Origin: Leptospira fletcheri
GTDB lineage: Bacteria; Spirochaetota; Leptospiria; Leptospirales; Leptospiraceae
Assembly: GCF_004769195.1 (NCBI RefSeq)
Contig: NZ_RQET01000004.1
Coordinates: 124,001-188,000 of the forward strand
Direction: 5' to 3'
Length of the DNA: 64,000 nucleotides
Shown: one piece after another, positions 8,596 to 16,991 of the stretch
Layout: each line of letters begins with the position of its first letter
How positions within the stretch are numbered: position 1 is the first letter of the stretch
Program-made: the position numbers and the translations under genes
The notes under the pieces: generated by a model
Seen by the model: only the letters and a program-made list of their open reading frames with translations
What the model was told of the DNA's origin: nothing
The model's database searches: none

Positions 8596-9498
8596 ATGAC
8601 CGAATTCCTAAGAACCCCAGAGGATCGTTTTCTCGATCTACCGAATTATCCGTTTTCGCCGAACTACGTACCAATCGAAGGGTATAGAATGCATTACCTG
8701 GACGAAGGGGATCCCAAAGCGAAGGAGACCGTCCTTTTACTGCACGGGGAACCTTCTTGGTCTTTCTTGTACAGAAAAATGCTGCCTCCTTTGATCGAAG
8801 CGGGTTTTCGCGTGGTGGCTCCCGATCTGATCGGGTTCGGCAAATCCGACAAACCGATCGATAGGAAAACTTTCACTTACAAACGACATGTAGAATGGCT
8901 GAAATCTTTTTTAGAAAAGAGCAACCTTACGGGGATTACCCTGTTCTGCCAAGATTGGGGAGGGCTATTAGGGCTAAGAGCCGTCGCAGAAGAGCCGGAA
9001 CGCTTCCTACGCATTTGCGCTTCTAACACCTTTTTACCTACAGGAGACATTCCTCCGAAAGAGGATTTCCTGAAATGGAGAGATTTTTCCCAAAAGGTAA
9101 AATCCCTTCCAATCGGGAAAATCATCCAAAACGGATGCATTTCCGATCTTCCCAAGGATGTGCTCGCAGCTTATGACGCGCCTTATCCGGACGAAACGTA
9201 TAAGGCGGGCGCCAGAGTCTTTCCGACCCTGGTCCCCATCACTCCGGATAACGAAGCTTCCGCGGACAACCGAAAGGCTTGGGAAATTCTCCGCCAATGG
9301 AAAAAGCCTTTTTTGACCGCATTCAGCGATTCGGACCCGATCACGAAGGGAGGAGAAATCTTTTTCCGACGGGCCATCCCCGGAGCAAAAGGCCAAAAGC
9401 ACACCGTCATTTCCAACGCCGGACATTTCCTGCAAGAGGATAAGGGAGAAGAACTCGCCGGTGTGCTGATCGATTTTATCCGAAGTAACGGAGTCTGA
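8596..9498 (+). CDS. dhmA: Haloalkane dehalogenase (alpha/beta hydrolase, HLD-I-like)
   Basis: Alpha/beta hydrolase of 300 residues matching haloalkane dehalogenases, which hydrolyse carbon-halogen bonds to alcohol and halide. Motifs in order: the oxyanion-hole segment HGEPSWSFLYRK (HGEP rather than HGNP points to subgroup I), the nucleophile elbow CQDWGG with catalytic Asp near residue 120 followed by the halide-binding Trp, a candidate acid in SDSDPITKGG near 247, and the catalytic His in NAGHFLQED near 277. An AGGAGAG ribosome site precedes the ATG. It stands alone between gpmI-DUF3147 and a convergent tetR. The natural substrate cannot be inferred; related fluoroacetate or epoxide hydrolases remain possible. 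Confidence 0.8.
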   Translation: MTEFLRTPEDRFLDLPNYPFSPNYVPIEGYRMHYLDEGDPKAKETVLLLHGEPSWSFLYRKMLPPLIEAGFRVVAPDLIGFGKSDKPIDRKTFTYKRHVEWLKSFLEKSNLTGITLFCQDWGGLLGLRAVAEEPERFLRICASNTFLPTGDIPPKEDFLKWRDFSQKVKSLPIGKIIQNGCISDLPKDVLAAYDAPYPDETYKAGARVFPTLVPITPDNEASADNRKAWEILRQWKKPFLTAFSDSDPITKGGEIFFRRAIPGAKGQKHTVISNAGHFLQEDKGEELAGVLIDFIRSNGV

Positions 9499-9553
9499 GA
9501 GAAGCTTTGGCGCTCCTCTCTTGACTAACGAATCGCAAAGGGCGAAACGAGTC

Positions 9554-10225
9554 TTACTCCGCCTTTGCGAGTCCGTCCCAAATCATTTCCGCATAACGGG
9601 AAACGAACGAAGGGTCCGAAGCAGTCGGTGTTTCGTTCCGGAATCTCATCAATCCGAAGAAAGAACCTAAAACCAGAGAAACGCAGACCGTAGAAATCTC
9701 TTCCTCCTGATCGCCTTCTGTCGCACAAAAAAGACCCGCAATTTTGAGTTTCAAAGCTTCGAATTCAACACGACTTTCTTCATCTAGATAAGGCGAATCG
9801 AAATATCTGTTCAAAAAACTGAATTCCGAATTTCTTTCCTGAGAAAATTCGTGCATATTCTCCCAAAGAGAGAAAAAAATTTCTCTCTTCGAGATTGTCG
9901 GTTTCGCTTTTTCCTCCAAGAAGACGGCAAATTCCAGAATGCAAGCCCGAAAGACCTCGTTGAATAAGTGATCCTTATTCCGAAAGGTTCGATAAATCGT
10001 GCCTACTCCGACCCTTGCAGTCGATGCAATATCCGGAATATGCGTTTCAAAAAAGCCTTTCTTTCCGAATAGATGCACCGCTACCGCGATGATCTTGTCC
10101 TTAGACACTTTGCTTGTTTCTTCGAAGGTACCTTCTTCTTTGGGATGGGCAGTCGTGTTCCTTTTAGAGTCCGGCTCCCTTCCCGCATCGTAATGGGGAA
10201 GTTCCGCCAAGTTTTTGTTTTCCAT
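9554..10225 (-). CDS. TetR/AcrR-family transcriptional regulator
   Basis: A 223-residue regulator. About 40 variable residues precede the TetR DNA-binding domain (DKIIAVAVHLFGKKGFFETHIPDIA, then VGVGTIYRTFRNKDHLF). The all-helical C-terminal ligand domain is variable as usual, and its LNRYFDSPYLDEESR segment resembles the second TetR gene at 12382-12960 (LELHSHSPYLDEESR), so the two are probably paralogues. It is a candidate repressor for the SDR gene about 400 bases away, whose promoter carries a TetR-type palindrome. The ligand is unknown. Confidence 0.85.
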   Translation of the reverse strand: MENKNLAELPHYDAGREPDSKRNTTAHPKEEGTFEETSKVSKDKIIAVAVHLFGKKGFFETHIPDIASTARVGVGTIYRTFRNKDHLFNEVFRACILEFAVFLEEKAKPTISKREIFFSLWENMHEFSQERNSEFSFLNRYFDSPYLDEESRVEFEALKLKIAGLFCATEGDQEEEISTVCVSLVLGSFFGLMRFRNETPTASDPSFVSRYAEMIWDGLAKAE

Positions 10226-10638
10226 TGTAGCACCGCGGTTTCATTTTTAATCGGTTTTGTTTCTATTTATACTAACGTTGTTTTTAATTTCTATCTATGG
10301 GAAACGATTGAACAAATAACTAATCTTCATGCCTTCTCTGTCAAGAATGAAAGGATGAAGAAATAAATATTATTTCATCCCAAGTTGGAATATAGAAATT
10401 TTGCGGAATGAATTTTCCATTGTTATGAATGGAAAACGTTCTACTTTTTTGGGGAGGTTTTCTAAATTCTAGAGGAGAAGTATACAAAAAATCTTCTTCT
10501 CTTGGGAAGATCTTCTCAAAGATAAATCCAATCTTATATTTTTGTACTCCGGATATCTAAGAGATTTCTCTTAACTTAAAAAAAAGGACTCTATAAGAGT
10601 CCTCCCAATCGCTATATATTCGTCTCGATAAAAAAGAT
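10226..10638. other. AT-rich intergenic region with small dyads
   Basis: This 413-base gap separates tetR from the SDR gene. It holds a perfect 9-bp inverted repeat (TTTTCCATT at 10413-10421 and AATGGAAAA at 10428-10436, six-base loop), a GAAGATCTTC palindrome near 10505-10515, and the SDR terminator at its right end. Short frames here lack family resemblance and ribosome sites, so I see no gene. Confidence 0.5.
10578..10603 (-). terminator. Rho-independent terminator of the SDR gene
   Basis: On the minus strand a perfect 7-bp stem (AGGACTC/GAGTCCT, 10585-10603, five-base loop) is followed directly by a run of eight T (10585-10578). It lies about 35 bases beyond the SDR stop codon. Confidence 0.8.
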
Positions 10639-11442
10639 TCATGCATGCTTGGGTTTGCTAATCCAATAGCTAACTAACGCGGCCACGTTCCTTGGAGTGA
10701 ATCGGATCGAGCTAACCAGAATCCGATTTAAAAACCCGGGAACTGTGGAAGGAACTTTTCCCAATTTTCTCAGACACTGATCCACAACTTCCTCTGGAGT
10801 AGACCAGATGCCGAATGGACCAGTTCCACCATAACCCGCATTTACTTGAAATTTTGTTTTTGTATAGCCGGGGGAAAGTGAAACCACCTGAACACCGGTT
10901 CCTCTCAGTTCTGCCCAGAGAGCTTCTCCGAATAAAAGATTAAACGCTTTTGTTGCGCCATAAGTCGCAAAAAAGGGAGTGGGCTGGTAAGCTGCGATAC
11001 TTGCCAAATATACCAAAGCGCCTTTCCCCCGCTTTTTCATTGCAGGAAGATACTTGGATGTAAAAGTCACTGGCGCACGACAGTTCAAATCCACCATCAT
11101 CGATTCCTTTTGGGGATCCAATTCGTCAAAGGATCCGTATGTCCCGAATCCCGCATTGTTGATCAACAATCCGATCCGAATGTTTAACTTGTCGGTAACT
11201 GCGCCGACTTTTTCCGCCGCATCACTTTGGCTCAGGTCCTGACCGACGGTTTCCACTCTTACTCCATGAGCTGTTCGGATTTCCTGGGCGACTCTTTCCA
11301 GTTCCTCTTTTCTCCTGGCGACTAAAACCAAATCCAACCCTTTCTCTGCGAGCTTCCTCGCAAAAGTCTCCCCCAATCCCCCGGAGGCCCCGGTTACGAG
11401 CGCAGCTCCTCCGAACCTGTCTTTCCAATCCTGTTTCCTCAT
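10639..11442 (-). CDS. Short-chain dehydrogenase/reductase (SDR), classical type
   Basis: A 267-residue NAD(P)-dependent oxidoreductase. The Rossmann motif TGASGGLG is near residue 18, NNAGFG near 95, the catalytic Ser in LASIAAYQ near 145, and the YxxxK pair in YGATKAF near 160. The size and the SPGYTKTKF segment fit the DltE/YqjQ-like subgroup, often annotated as acyl- or fatty-acid-linked oxidoreductases; the substrate is not defined. The ATG follows a GGAG box nine bases upstream. A TTGACC/AATATT promoter overlapped by a TetR-type palindrome precedes it, and a terminator follows, so it looks like a single regulated gene. Confidence 0.85.
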   Translation of the reverse strand: MRKQDWKDRFGGAALVTGASGGLGETFARKLAEKGLDLVLVARRKEELERVAQEIRTAHGVRVETVGQDLSQSDAAEKVGAVTDKLNIRIGLLINNAGFGTYGSFDELDPQKESMMVDLNCRAPVTFTSKYLPAMKKRGKGALVYLASIAAYQPTPFFATYGATKAFNLLFGEALWAELRGTGVQVVSLSPGYTKTKFQVNAGYGGTGPFGIWSTPEEVVDQCLRKLGKVPSTVPGFLNRILVSSIRFTPRNVAALVSYWISKPKHA

Positions 11443-11465
11443 AGAAAATTCTCCGAAATTTTATA

Positions 11466-11500
11466 GAATGAATATTCATTCCGTTTTAAAAGAAGGTCAA
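11466..11500 (-). promoter_or_regulatory. SDR promoter with overlapping 16-bp TetR-type palindrome
   Basis: On the minus strand TTGACC (11500-11495) is followed by an 18-base spacer and AATATT (11476-11471). The perfect palindrome GAATGAATATTCATTC (11466-11481) covers the -10 box. This half-site spacing is typical of TetR-family operators and closely resembles the published site of Bacillus FadR/YsiA-type regulators. Binding would block RNA polymerase directly. Confidence 0.7.
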
Positions 11501-11603
11501 CTTCTTTTTGGAAAGAACGAACTTCGGAAAGTATGATAAATCCGATCCAAAGCCGAAAAAATACGAACGAATGAGAACACAGTTCGTCCCACTTCCTTCC
11601 GTA

Positions 11604-12356
11604 TTAAGAAGGAAGCTTGGACCAGTGGAGGAATTTTCCCAACGAGCGGAAACCCAAACGTTCATAGATAGACTTACCTGCACGAGTAGCCTGGAGAGTT
11701 ACGGGAATTTCCGCACGATATTCCCGCAAGATCTCGCTCACTAGAAAACTGGCAAATCCGCGATTCTTGTATTCGGGAGAGGTTGTCACGGAATAAAGTC
11801 CGATGGAATCGGAATCCGCAAAAATTAACGCGGTAGAAACCATTATTTTTTTCGAATATACTGCGTAAAATTCCAGCACCTCTTGCCGGAATGCTCTCTT
11901 GTACAGATCGCTTTCGTCGAAGGAACCGAAGGCGTCGTTTACTATACCGAGCCAAACGGGAATTTCTTCCTCGTCTTCTATGCGCGAAACTACGATCGAA
12001 GGATCGCCCTTCCATTTCGATTCGGGTAGGATTGTTCTCTCCGTGAGAATCATTCCCTCTTGGGATTCATAGACTGTATAGCCGGCATCGCGGATGTGTT
12101 TTTCCATAGCCGGATCGGAGTTCCACGTCAGAAGAATCGATTTGTTCGCGGATTCGGGGAGCAAAAGGCTTCCGAGCTCGAGATCTTGCGAACGGATCTC
12201 CCTTTTTAATACCGTTCTTTCAAACCAGGAAGAATACGGATTCGGAAAGAAAATCGCCTGCTCAGTCTCCGAAGGGGATAGTTCGGCGATCCTGGTCATC
12301 GTAGAATGAAGTCTATAAGGATTCTCGAATACGATTTTTTCCTCGGAAGGGATCAT
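11604..12356 (-). CDS. GNAT-family N-acetyltransferase
   Basis: A 250-residue protein with a C-terminal GNAT domain. The acetyl-CoA site is SVTTSPEYKNRGFASFLVSE (motif A, here RGFAS), followed by the typical QATRAGKSIYERLGFRSLG end. The N-terminal half is a weaker GNAT-like or unknown domain. The frame is open upstream, but I place the start at the ATG at 12356 (MIPSEEK), 25 bases after the tetR stop. It is the last gene of a minus-strand run with murB and tetR. The substrate cannot be read from sequence. Confidence 0.75.
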   Translation of the reverse strand: MIPSEEKIVFENPYRLHSTMTRIAELSPSETEQAIFFPNPYSSWFERTVLKREIRSQDLELGSLLLPESANKSILLTWNSDPAMEKHIRDAGYTVYESQEGMILTERTILPESKWKGDPSIVVSRIEDEEEIPVWLGIVNDAFGSFDESDLYKRAFRQEVLEFYAVYSKKIMVSTALIFADSDSIGLYSVTTSPEYKNRGFASFLVSEILREYRAEIPVTLQATRAGKSIYERLGFRSLGKFLHWSKLPS

Positions 12357-12381
12357 GATTTTGCCCGCACAAGGAGAACGC

Positions 12382-12960
12382 TCAGGCCGAGATCCCTTTC
12401 CAAAGGATCTCTCCGGCATGTAACAATGCGTCATCGTCGAATTTCACGAGTCCGCTTTTGGAAAGTTTCACCATTCCGACAAACGCTCCGTAGCATAGGG
12501 AGACGAGCTCCATAGAGCCCAACTCGGTCCGAACATCCCCTTTGGATTTGGCGTCCTCTAAAAACGCCGCTAGATATTCCATCGTTTCGGCCGTGATTCT
12601 TCTACTCTCTTCGTCCAAATACGGAGAATGGGAATGGAGTTCCAAAAATTCGAAAGACTTAGGGTATTGTCGATAGAATCCGCCCAGAGCTTTCCAGAGA
12701 TGGAAAAACTTCTCTTTGGCCGACGCTCGGAACGGATAACCGCTCTTCAAAGCTTCGTTGAATTTTAATTTCCAAAGACGGTATAATTCGTTAACCAGTT
12801 CTTCTTTACTTTTATAATACCGATAGATCGTTCCCGCCCCGATCCCTGCTTCTTTTGCCAGCTCCGGCATGGGAGTCGCGGCAAAACCTTTTTCGGTAAA
12901 GAGAAGTAATGCGGTACTTAAGATTCTTTCTTTTTTGTCCTCGGGGTCTCTCACCGCCAT
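12382..12960 (-). CDS. TetR/AcrR-family transcriptional regulator
   Basis: A 192-residue regulator with an N-terminal HTH (KKERILSTALLLFTEKGFAATPMPELA, then IGAGTIYRYYKSKEELV) and a helical C-terminal domain including HSHSPYLDEESRR. It resembles the TetR at 9554-10225. The ATG at 12960 (MAVRDPEDKK) is chosen because the frame upstream only overlaps the end of murB. It lies between murB and the GNAT gene with short gaps, so the three are probably transcribed together. It is a second candidate for the palindrome at 11466-11481. Confidence 0.85.
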   Translation of the reverse strand: MAVRDPEDKKERILSTALLLFTEKGFAATPMPELAKEAGIGAGTIYRYYKSKEELVNELYRLWKLKFNEALKSGYPFRASAKEKFFHLWKALGGFYRQYPKSFEFLELHSHSPYLDEESRRITAETMEYLAAFLEDAKSKGDVRTELGSMELVSLCYGAFVGMVKLSKSGLVKFDDDALLHAGEILWKGISA

Positions 12961-12980
12961 TTTAATCCACCATCCTTGAT

Positions 12981-13931
12981 CTATGGCACCGTTCCAAAAT
13001 ATTCCACTTCCCGATCCAGCCGGATCCCGCACTCTTTATCCACTTTTTCCCGTACGATTCGGACCAAGGCATCCACTTCGCTAGCCTTGGCGCTTCCGGT
13101 ATTCACTATAAAATTGCAATGTTCGGGGGAAATCTGCGCTCCTCCGATCGTTTTTCCCCTGAGTCCCGCCCGATCGATAAGCTGCCAGGCCTTGATCTCC
13201 GCGCCGTTTTCGTAGATCTTGGGGTTTTTGAACATGGATCCGGCGCTTTTCTTATTTTTAGGCTGGGAAGAATTACGTTTATCACGTTTTTCTTTTAAAG
13301 AATTTTCGATTTCGTTTAAATCTCCGGGTTCCAAACGGATTTCGATCGTCAGAATGATCGAATCTTTCCTTTCCAAAAACTCGGTATATCGATATCCGTG
13401 CGCGATCCGTTCAGGCTTGCTTTTTAAGATTTTCCCGTCCCGGAGAAATTCGACCTCCTCAATCAGGTCGAAAAATTCCCCTCCGTAACAACCGGCGTTC
13501 TGGATCACCGCTCCTCCCGTCCAGCCAGGAATCGTGCTTAAAAACTCCGCTCCGGTATAACCCTTCTGCGAGATTTGACGAAAAACCGGCGTCGTATTCG
13601 TAGCGGCTCCGATCCTGAATCTTCCTCCACCGAGATCCTCGTATTCCTTAAAAATTCCTCCTAACCTCAAAACGACCAAATCGTCGGGATGATCGGAAAT
13701 CAATAAATTCGTTCCCCCACCCAAAATCTTCCAAGGCATATCAAGTTTGGAAAAAAAATCCAACGCTTCCAGGATTTGTTCGGAGGAATCAGGCTCGACC
13801 AAAATCGGGCAAACCCCTCCGATCTTGAAGGAACAATGCACGGAAAGATCCGCTTCTTCCCGGAAAGGAATCATCTTCCCGGAAAGCAGTCCTTTCAATT
13901 CTGCGATTCTCTCTGGGGCTAAAGGGGACAC
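12981..13931 (-). CDS. murB: UDP-N-acetylenolpyruvoylglucosamine reductase
   Basis: FAD enzyme that reduces UDP-GlcNAc-enolpyruvate to UDP-MurNAc in peptidoglycan synthesis. Clear motifs: [13 protein letters not shown] and [10 protein letters not shown] for FAD binding, [27 protein letters not shown], and the catalytic Ser in AGSMFKNP. The C-terminal [22 protein letters not shown] is typical of the type II form. The start is uncertain: a GTG at 13931, an ATG at 13874 and a TTG at 14057 are in frame, and none has a convincing ribosome site. I use the GTG because it gives a normal N-terminus. It follows coaB after a gap and precedes tetR. Confidence 0.9.
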   Translation of the reverse strand: MSPLAPERIAELKGLLSGKMIPFREEADLSVHCSFKIGGVCPILVEPDSSEQILEALDFFSKLDMPWKILGGGTNLLISDHPDDLVVLRLGGIFKEYEDLGGGRFRIGAATNTTPVFRQISQKGYTGAEFLSTIPGWTGGAVIQNAGCYGGEFFDLIEEVEFLRDGKILKSKPERIAHGYRYTEFLERKDSIILTIEIRLEPGDLNEIENSLKEKRDKRNSSQPKNKKSAGSMFKNPKIYENGAEIKAWQLIDRAGLRGKTIGGAQISPEHCNFIVNTGSAKASEVDALVRIVREKVDKECGIRLDREVEYFGTVP

Positions 13932-14057
13932 TTTCTTCAGATTTTTGCCGGAGATTATAGTTTCAATTCCATCTTGGTCCGATTTAAAGCCCAGAGTGAA
14001 AAAAAATGGCTCATGCTGTCCCCTTGCCGGTCCGACTCTTTTCTTAGGAGACGGCAA

Positions 14058-14183
14058 ATGTTTTATCTACTTTTACAATCCGTTTACCAAGATTATGCTT
14101 CCGGCAGATCCGATTGGGATACGTATTTCGATTCCGTAATCCGATTGGCTTTAGATCAGGAAAAACTTGCGGATTCGGTTTAG
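14058..14183 (+). CDS. Possible 41-residue small protein between coaB and murB
   Basis: A short plus-strand frame ([20 protein letters not shown] and on to the stop) starts eight bases after TTAGGAG, a good ribosome site, and ends four bases into the opposite-strand coaB stop. It fills the only real gap in the minus-strand corC-coaC-coaB-murB run. Its composition (aromatic, acidic, helical) looks coding rather than random. No family is recognised, and a chance frame cannot be excluded. Confidence 0.4.
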   Translation: MFYLLLQSVYQDYASGRSDWDTYFDSVIRLALDQEKLADSV

Positions 14184-14842
14184 CGACTTTTTAAATACGC
14201 CAAAAGCTCGCCCGCAATGAACTCCTTGGAAGCGGGTCCGATCCCTTTTTCAGACCCGTCCTTGCCGAAAACGATCACTTTCGTATCCAAATCGCCGAAC
14301 CCTTTCTCCTCCCGGCTCACGTAATTTCCTACGATATAATCCAGATTTTTACGTTTCAATTTTCCGAGCGCGTGTTCCTGCAGATTATGGGTCTCCGCGG
14401 AAAAACCTACTAATACCACACCTGAGATATTTTCCTTACCGATCTTTTCCGATACCGAAGAAAGGATATCGGGATTCTTTGCAAGCTCCAAGGTGATGAT
14501 TTCGGAACCTTCCTCTTTTTTTATTTTGGCTTCGCTGCTCCGAACTGGACGAAAATCGGCGGGAGCGGCCGCCATGATCAGAAGAGCGCCCGGACCGATC
14601 TCTTCCAAAACCGCCTTTCTCATTTCCAGGGTCGTCTCCACCGAAATCACTCTAGAACCGACGGGACGGGAATATTCGTCTTGAGTCAATCCTCGGATAT
14701 AGACGACGTCGCGGGTCCACGCGGACGCCGCCTCGGCTATGCAAAATCCCATTTTTCCGGAAGAGGCGTTGGAAATGAATCTTACCGGATCGATCCATTC
14801 CCGGGTCGGTCCCGAACTCACGATGATTTTAACGATTTCCAT
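14180..14842 (-). CDS. coaB: Phosphopantothenate-cysteine ligase (stand-alone CoaB)
   Basis: Joins 4'-phosphopantothenate to cysteine in coenzyme A synthesis. The 220-residue product starts at the CoaB domain (IIVSSGPTREWIDPVRFISN), with ASSGKMG for nucleotide binding, the AAAPADFRP segment, a conserved Lys in EAKIKKEEG, and ELAKNPDIL. In most bacteria CoaB is fused behind CoaC as Dfp/CoaBC. Here the two activities are on separate adjacent genes (gap 18 bases), both complete. The short opposite-strand frame at 14058-14183 overlaps its stop. Confidence 0.88.
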   Translation of the reverse strand: MEIVKIIVSSGPTREWIDPVRFISNASSGKMGFCIAEAASAWTRDVVYIRGLTQDEYSRPVGSRVISVETTLEMRKAVLEEIGPGALLIMAAAPADFRPVRSSEAKIKKEEGSEIITLELAKNPDILSSVSEKIGKENISGVVLVGFSAETHNLQEHALGKLKRKNLDYIVGNYVSREEKGFGDLDTKVIVFGKDGSEKGIGPASKEFIAGELLAYLKSR

Positions 14843-14860
14843 TTTCCGAATTCAGGTAAA

Positions 14861-15397
14861 TTAAGATAATTTTAAATATTCTTCTAGGATCCTAGATTGG
14901 ATCACCGAGACATCCGCTAATTTACCGTATCCTTCGTCGCCGCAAACCACGACTCCGGATTGCGGATCCAGAATCTTTACGCCGTCCGATTCCAATTGCC
15001 TCAGATTTCTCTGTGTGCTCGGATGCAGATACATATTCGGATTCATAGCGGGGGCGACCAATACAGGACAATTCGCGGCAAGATATGTGGAAGTTACAAG
15101 ATCGTCCGCAATTCCGTTGGCCATCTTTGCAATGATGTTCGCAGTAGCCGGCACCACGGCAAGGACGGCGGCGGAATTCCGCGCATCTATATGAGCCATT
15201 CCCTGCTCGTACTCGTCCACTCTGACCTTCTTGCCCGTAAGAGCTTCGAAAGTAATCGGGCCTATGAATTTAGTGGCATGCTCCGTCATGATGACCGTGA
15301 CAGGATACCCTTCCTTAGTCAGGTTGCGGACGAGCTCGCAGGTACGAAAAGCCGCTATGCTTCCGGTTACGGCGATCAGAATGTCCTTTTTTTCCAT
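14861..15397 (-). CDS. coaC: Phosphopantothenoylcysteine decarboxylase (stand-alone CoaC)
   Basis: FMN flavoprotein that decarboxylates phosphopantothenoylcysteine to phosphopantetheine. The 178-residue product shows the flavoprotein start ([21 protein letters not shown]), the active-site His in MAHIDARN, the PAMN motif ([10 protein letters not shown]), and the substrate-clamp Cys in [15 protein letters not shown] start at the ATG at 15397 (MEKKDILI); an ATG six codons upstream is possible. coaB follows after 18 bases, and corC lies just upstream on the same strand. Confidence 0.88.
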   Translation of the reverse strand: MEKKDILIAVTGSIAAFRTCELVRNLTKEGYPVTVIMTEHATKFIGPITFEALTGKKVRVDEYEQGMAHIDARNSAAVLAVVPATANIIAKMANGIADDLVTSTYLAANCPVLVAPAMNPNMYLHPSTQRNLRQLESDGVKILDPQSGVVVCGDEGYGKLADVSVIQSRILEEYLKLS

Positions 15398-15433
15398 ACC
15401 GCTAAGATTCCCCATCCGACGTCGGCTTACAAT

Positions 15434-16774
15434 CTAAATAGCGAAGGAGGAAGATTGGGAAGACGGTTCGGATTGGCGGGTAAAGCGGACTGTCATGATC
15501 TTATTTCCGTCCATTTTTTCGACCCGCAATTTGCCTTCCGGAATCGCGACCTCGGTACCTTCCTTAGGCATGTCTTCCAGCTTGTCCAGAATGAAACCCG
15601 CGATGGTTCTGATATCGCTCAGACTTTCTTCCTCGATTCCCGTCAGGATTTCCTTCAATTCGTCCAGCTCAGTTTCCCCGTCTATATCGAAGGCGTCCGG
15701 GATGTCGCTGGGTACAGGATCCGTCTCGTGATCGTCGGTTTCATCCCTGATCTGTCCGAACACTTCTTCGATAATATCTTCAAGCGTCATGAGCCCCGCT
15801 ACACCGCCGTATTCATCGATCACGATGGCCATGTGTTGATTCTTGCTCCGTAATTTTTGCAGAACCTTTTCGATGGACATGCTCTCCGGGACGAATACAG
15901 GAGTCTGCATAATGTTCGTGACCTTCGACTTCTTGTTCCGTTTCGAAGAGGAAAGCCAGGCTAGAAATGCCTGAACGTGTATGATCCCGACGATCTTATC
16001 CGTTGTTCCTTCGTAAACGGGATATCTGGAAAAATGATGTTCCGCAATGACGGAAAGGACACCTTCCATGGACATATCGGTAGGAACCCCTACGATACTC
16101 AACCTGTGGGTCATCACATCTTTCGCCAAATGTTCCGAAAATTGGAATGTATTTTGGATGATCTGGAATTCTTCCTTATCTATCGTTCCTTGACGGTTCT
16201 GTTCTTGGATAAGAATCATCAATTCTTCCGGCGAATGAATGATTCGATGGGCGTCTCCCTTAAAGCCGATCACCTTCAGAATCAAGGAAGTCATACTATT
16301 CAAGAAAAACGTAATGGGATAGAACAGATAGTAAAAGAAAAAGATCGGCACGCTGGTCATGAGCGCAATCTGTTCCGTCTTTTGAATTGCGACGGTTTTT
16401 GGAAGCAGTTCCCCGAGAAGAATGTGCAAAAACGTGATTAATGCAAAAGATATTGCGACAGAGATCCCGTGGACCGTAAGGTCGGAAGCGGGGTATCCGG
16501 CAAATCGGAAAATCAATTCGGTCCATCTGGAAAGATAACCTTCTCCTACCCAACCGAGCAGAAGACTCGCGATCGTGATTCCCACCTGGCAGACGGAAAG
16601 CATGTCATTCAGCTTGCTAGCCGCTTTCTTGGTCAAATGGGCCAATGGCCGGTTGTCTCGGATCATCTCTTCCAAGCGGGACGGACGAACGGAAACAAGC
16701 GCGAATTCCGCGGACACGAAAAAGCCGTTCGCAAAAATAAGGATCAAAATTACGAAAAAGCCGACCACGTCCAT
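15434..16774 (-). CDS. CNNM/CorC/TlyC-family membrane protein with CBS pair
   Basis: A 446-residue protein of the hemolysin C/CorC transporter family. The N-terminal CNNM (DUF21) domain has about four membrane helices (starting [36 protein letters not shown]). A tandem CBS pair follows (about residues 215-335, including [12 protein letters not shown] and [20 protein letters not shown]). The C-terminal CorC_HlyC domain contains [12 protein letters not shown]. Relatives handle Mg2+ or Co2+; in Leptospira such proteins have been called TlyC despite doubtful haemolysin activity. It is the first gene of a run leading into coaC-coaB. Confidence 0.85.
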   Translation of the reverse strand: MDVVGFFVILILIFANGFFVSAEFALVSVRPSRLEEMIRDNRPLAHLTKKAASKLNDMLSVCQVGITIASLLLGWVGEGYLSRWTELIFRFAGYPASDLTVHGISVAISFALITFLHILLGELLPKTVAIQKTEQIALMTSVPIFFFYYLFYPITFFLNSMTSLILKVIGFKGDAHRIIHSPEELMILIQEQNRQGTIDKEEFQIIQNTFQFSEHLAKDVMTHRLSIVGVPTDMSMEGVLSVIAEHHFSRYPVYEGTTDKIVGIIHVQAFLAWLSSSKRNKKSKVTNIMQTPVFVPESMSIEKVLQKLRSKNQHMAIVIDEYGGVAGLMTLEDIIEEVFGQIRDETDDHETDPVPSDIPDAFDIDGETELDELKEILTGIEEESLSDIRTIAGFILDKLEDMPKEGTEVAIPEGKLRVEKMDGNKIMTVRFTRQSEPSSQSSSFAI

Positions 16775-16991
16775 CAGCGTTTCGAATTTCCAATCAAGGC
16801 TTGAATAAGGATTCTATAGGGGGTTGCAATAAGGTCGGTCCAGGCGAGACCATGTCGATCCGGAAATTTCCGGCTACTACTGTCGGGGTCCATCTTTCTT
16901 GGGGATACGATCCTCTAAAAACCGTCCTCTGTCGAGTGTTTTGGAGTGGGAAAAAATGAAAAATTCTTCCGCAAAAAGACACAAAAGCCGT

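Noticed and set aside
10073..10366. Plus-strand frame of 97 codons across tetR start and intergenic DNA
   Set aside because: Half lies antisense to tetR; the rest is AT-rich with no ribosome site or family.
14960..15853. 297-codon plus-strand frame opposite coaC and corC
   Set aside because: It lies wholly antisense to two well-matched genes, has no domain, and its length is explained by codon bias on the other strand.
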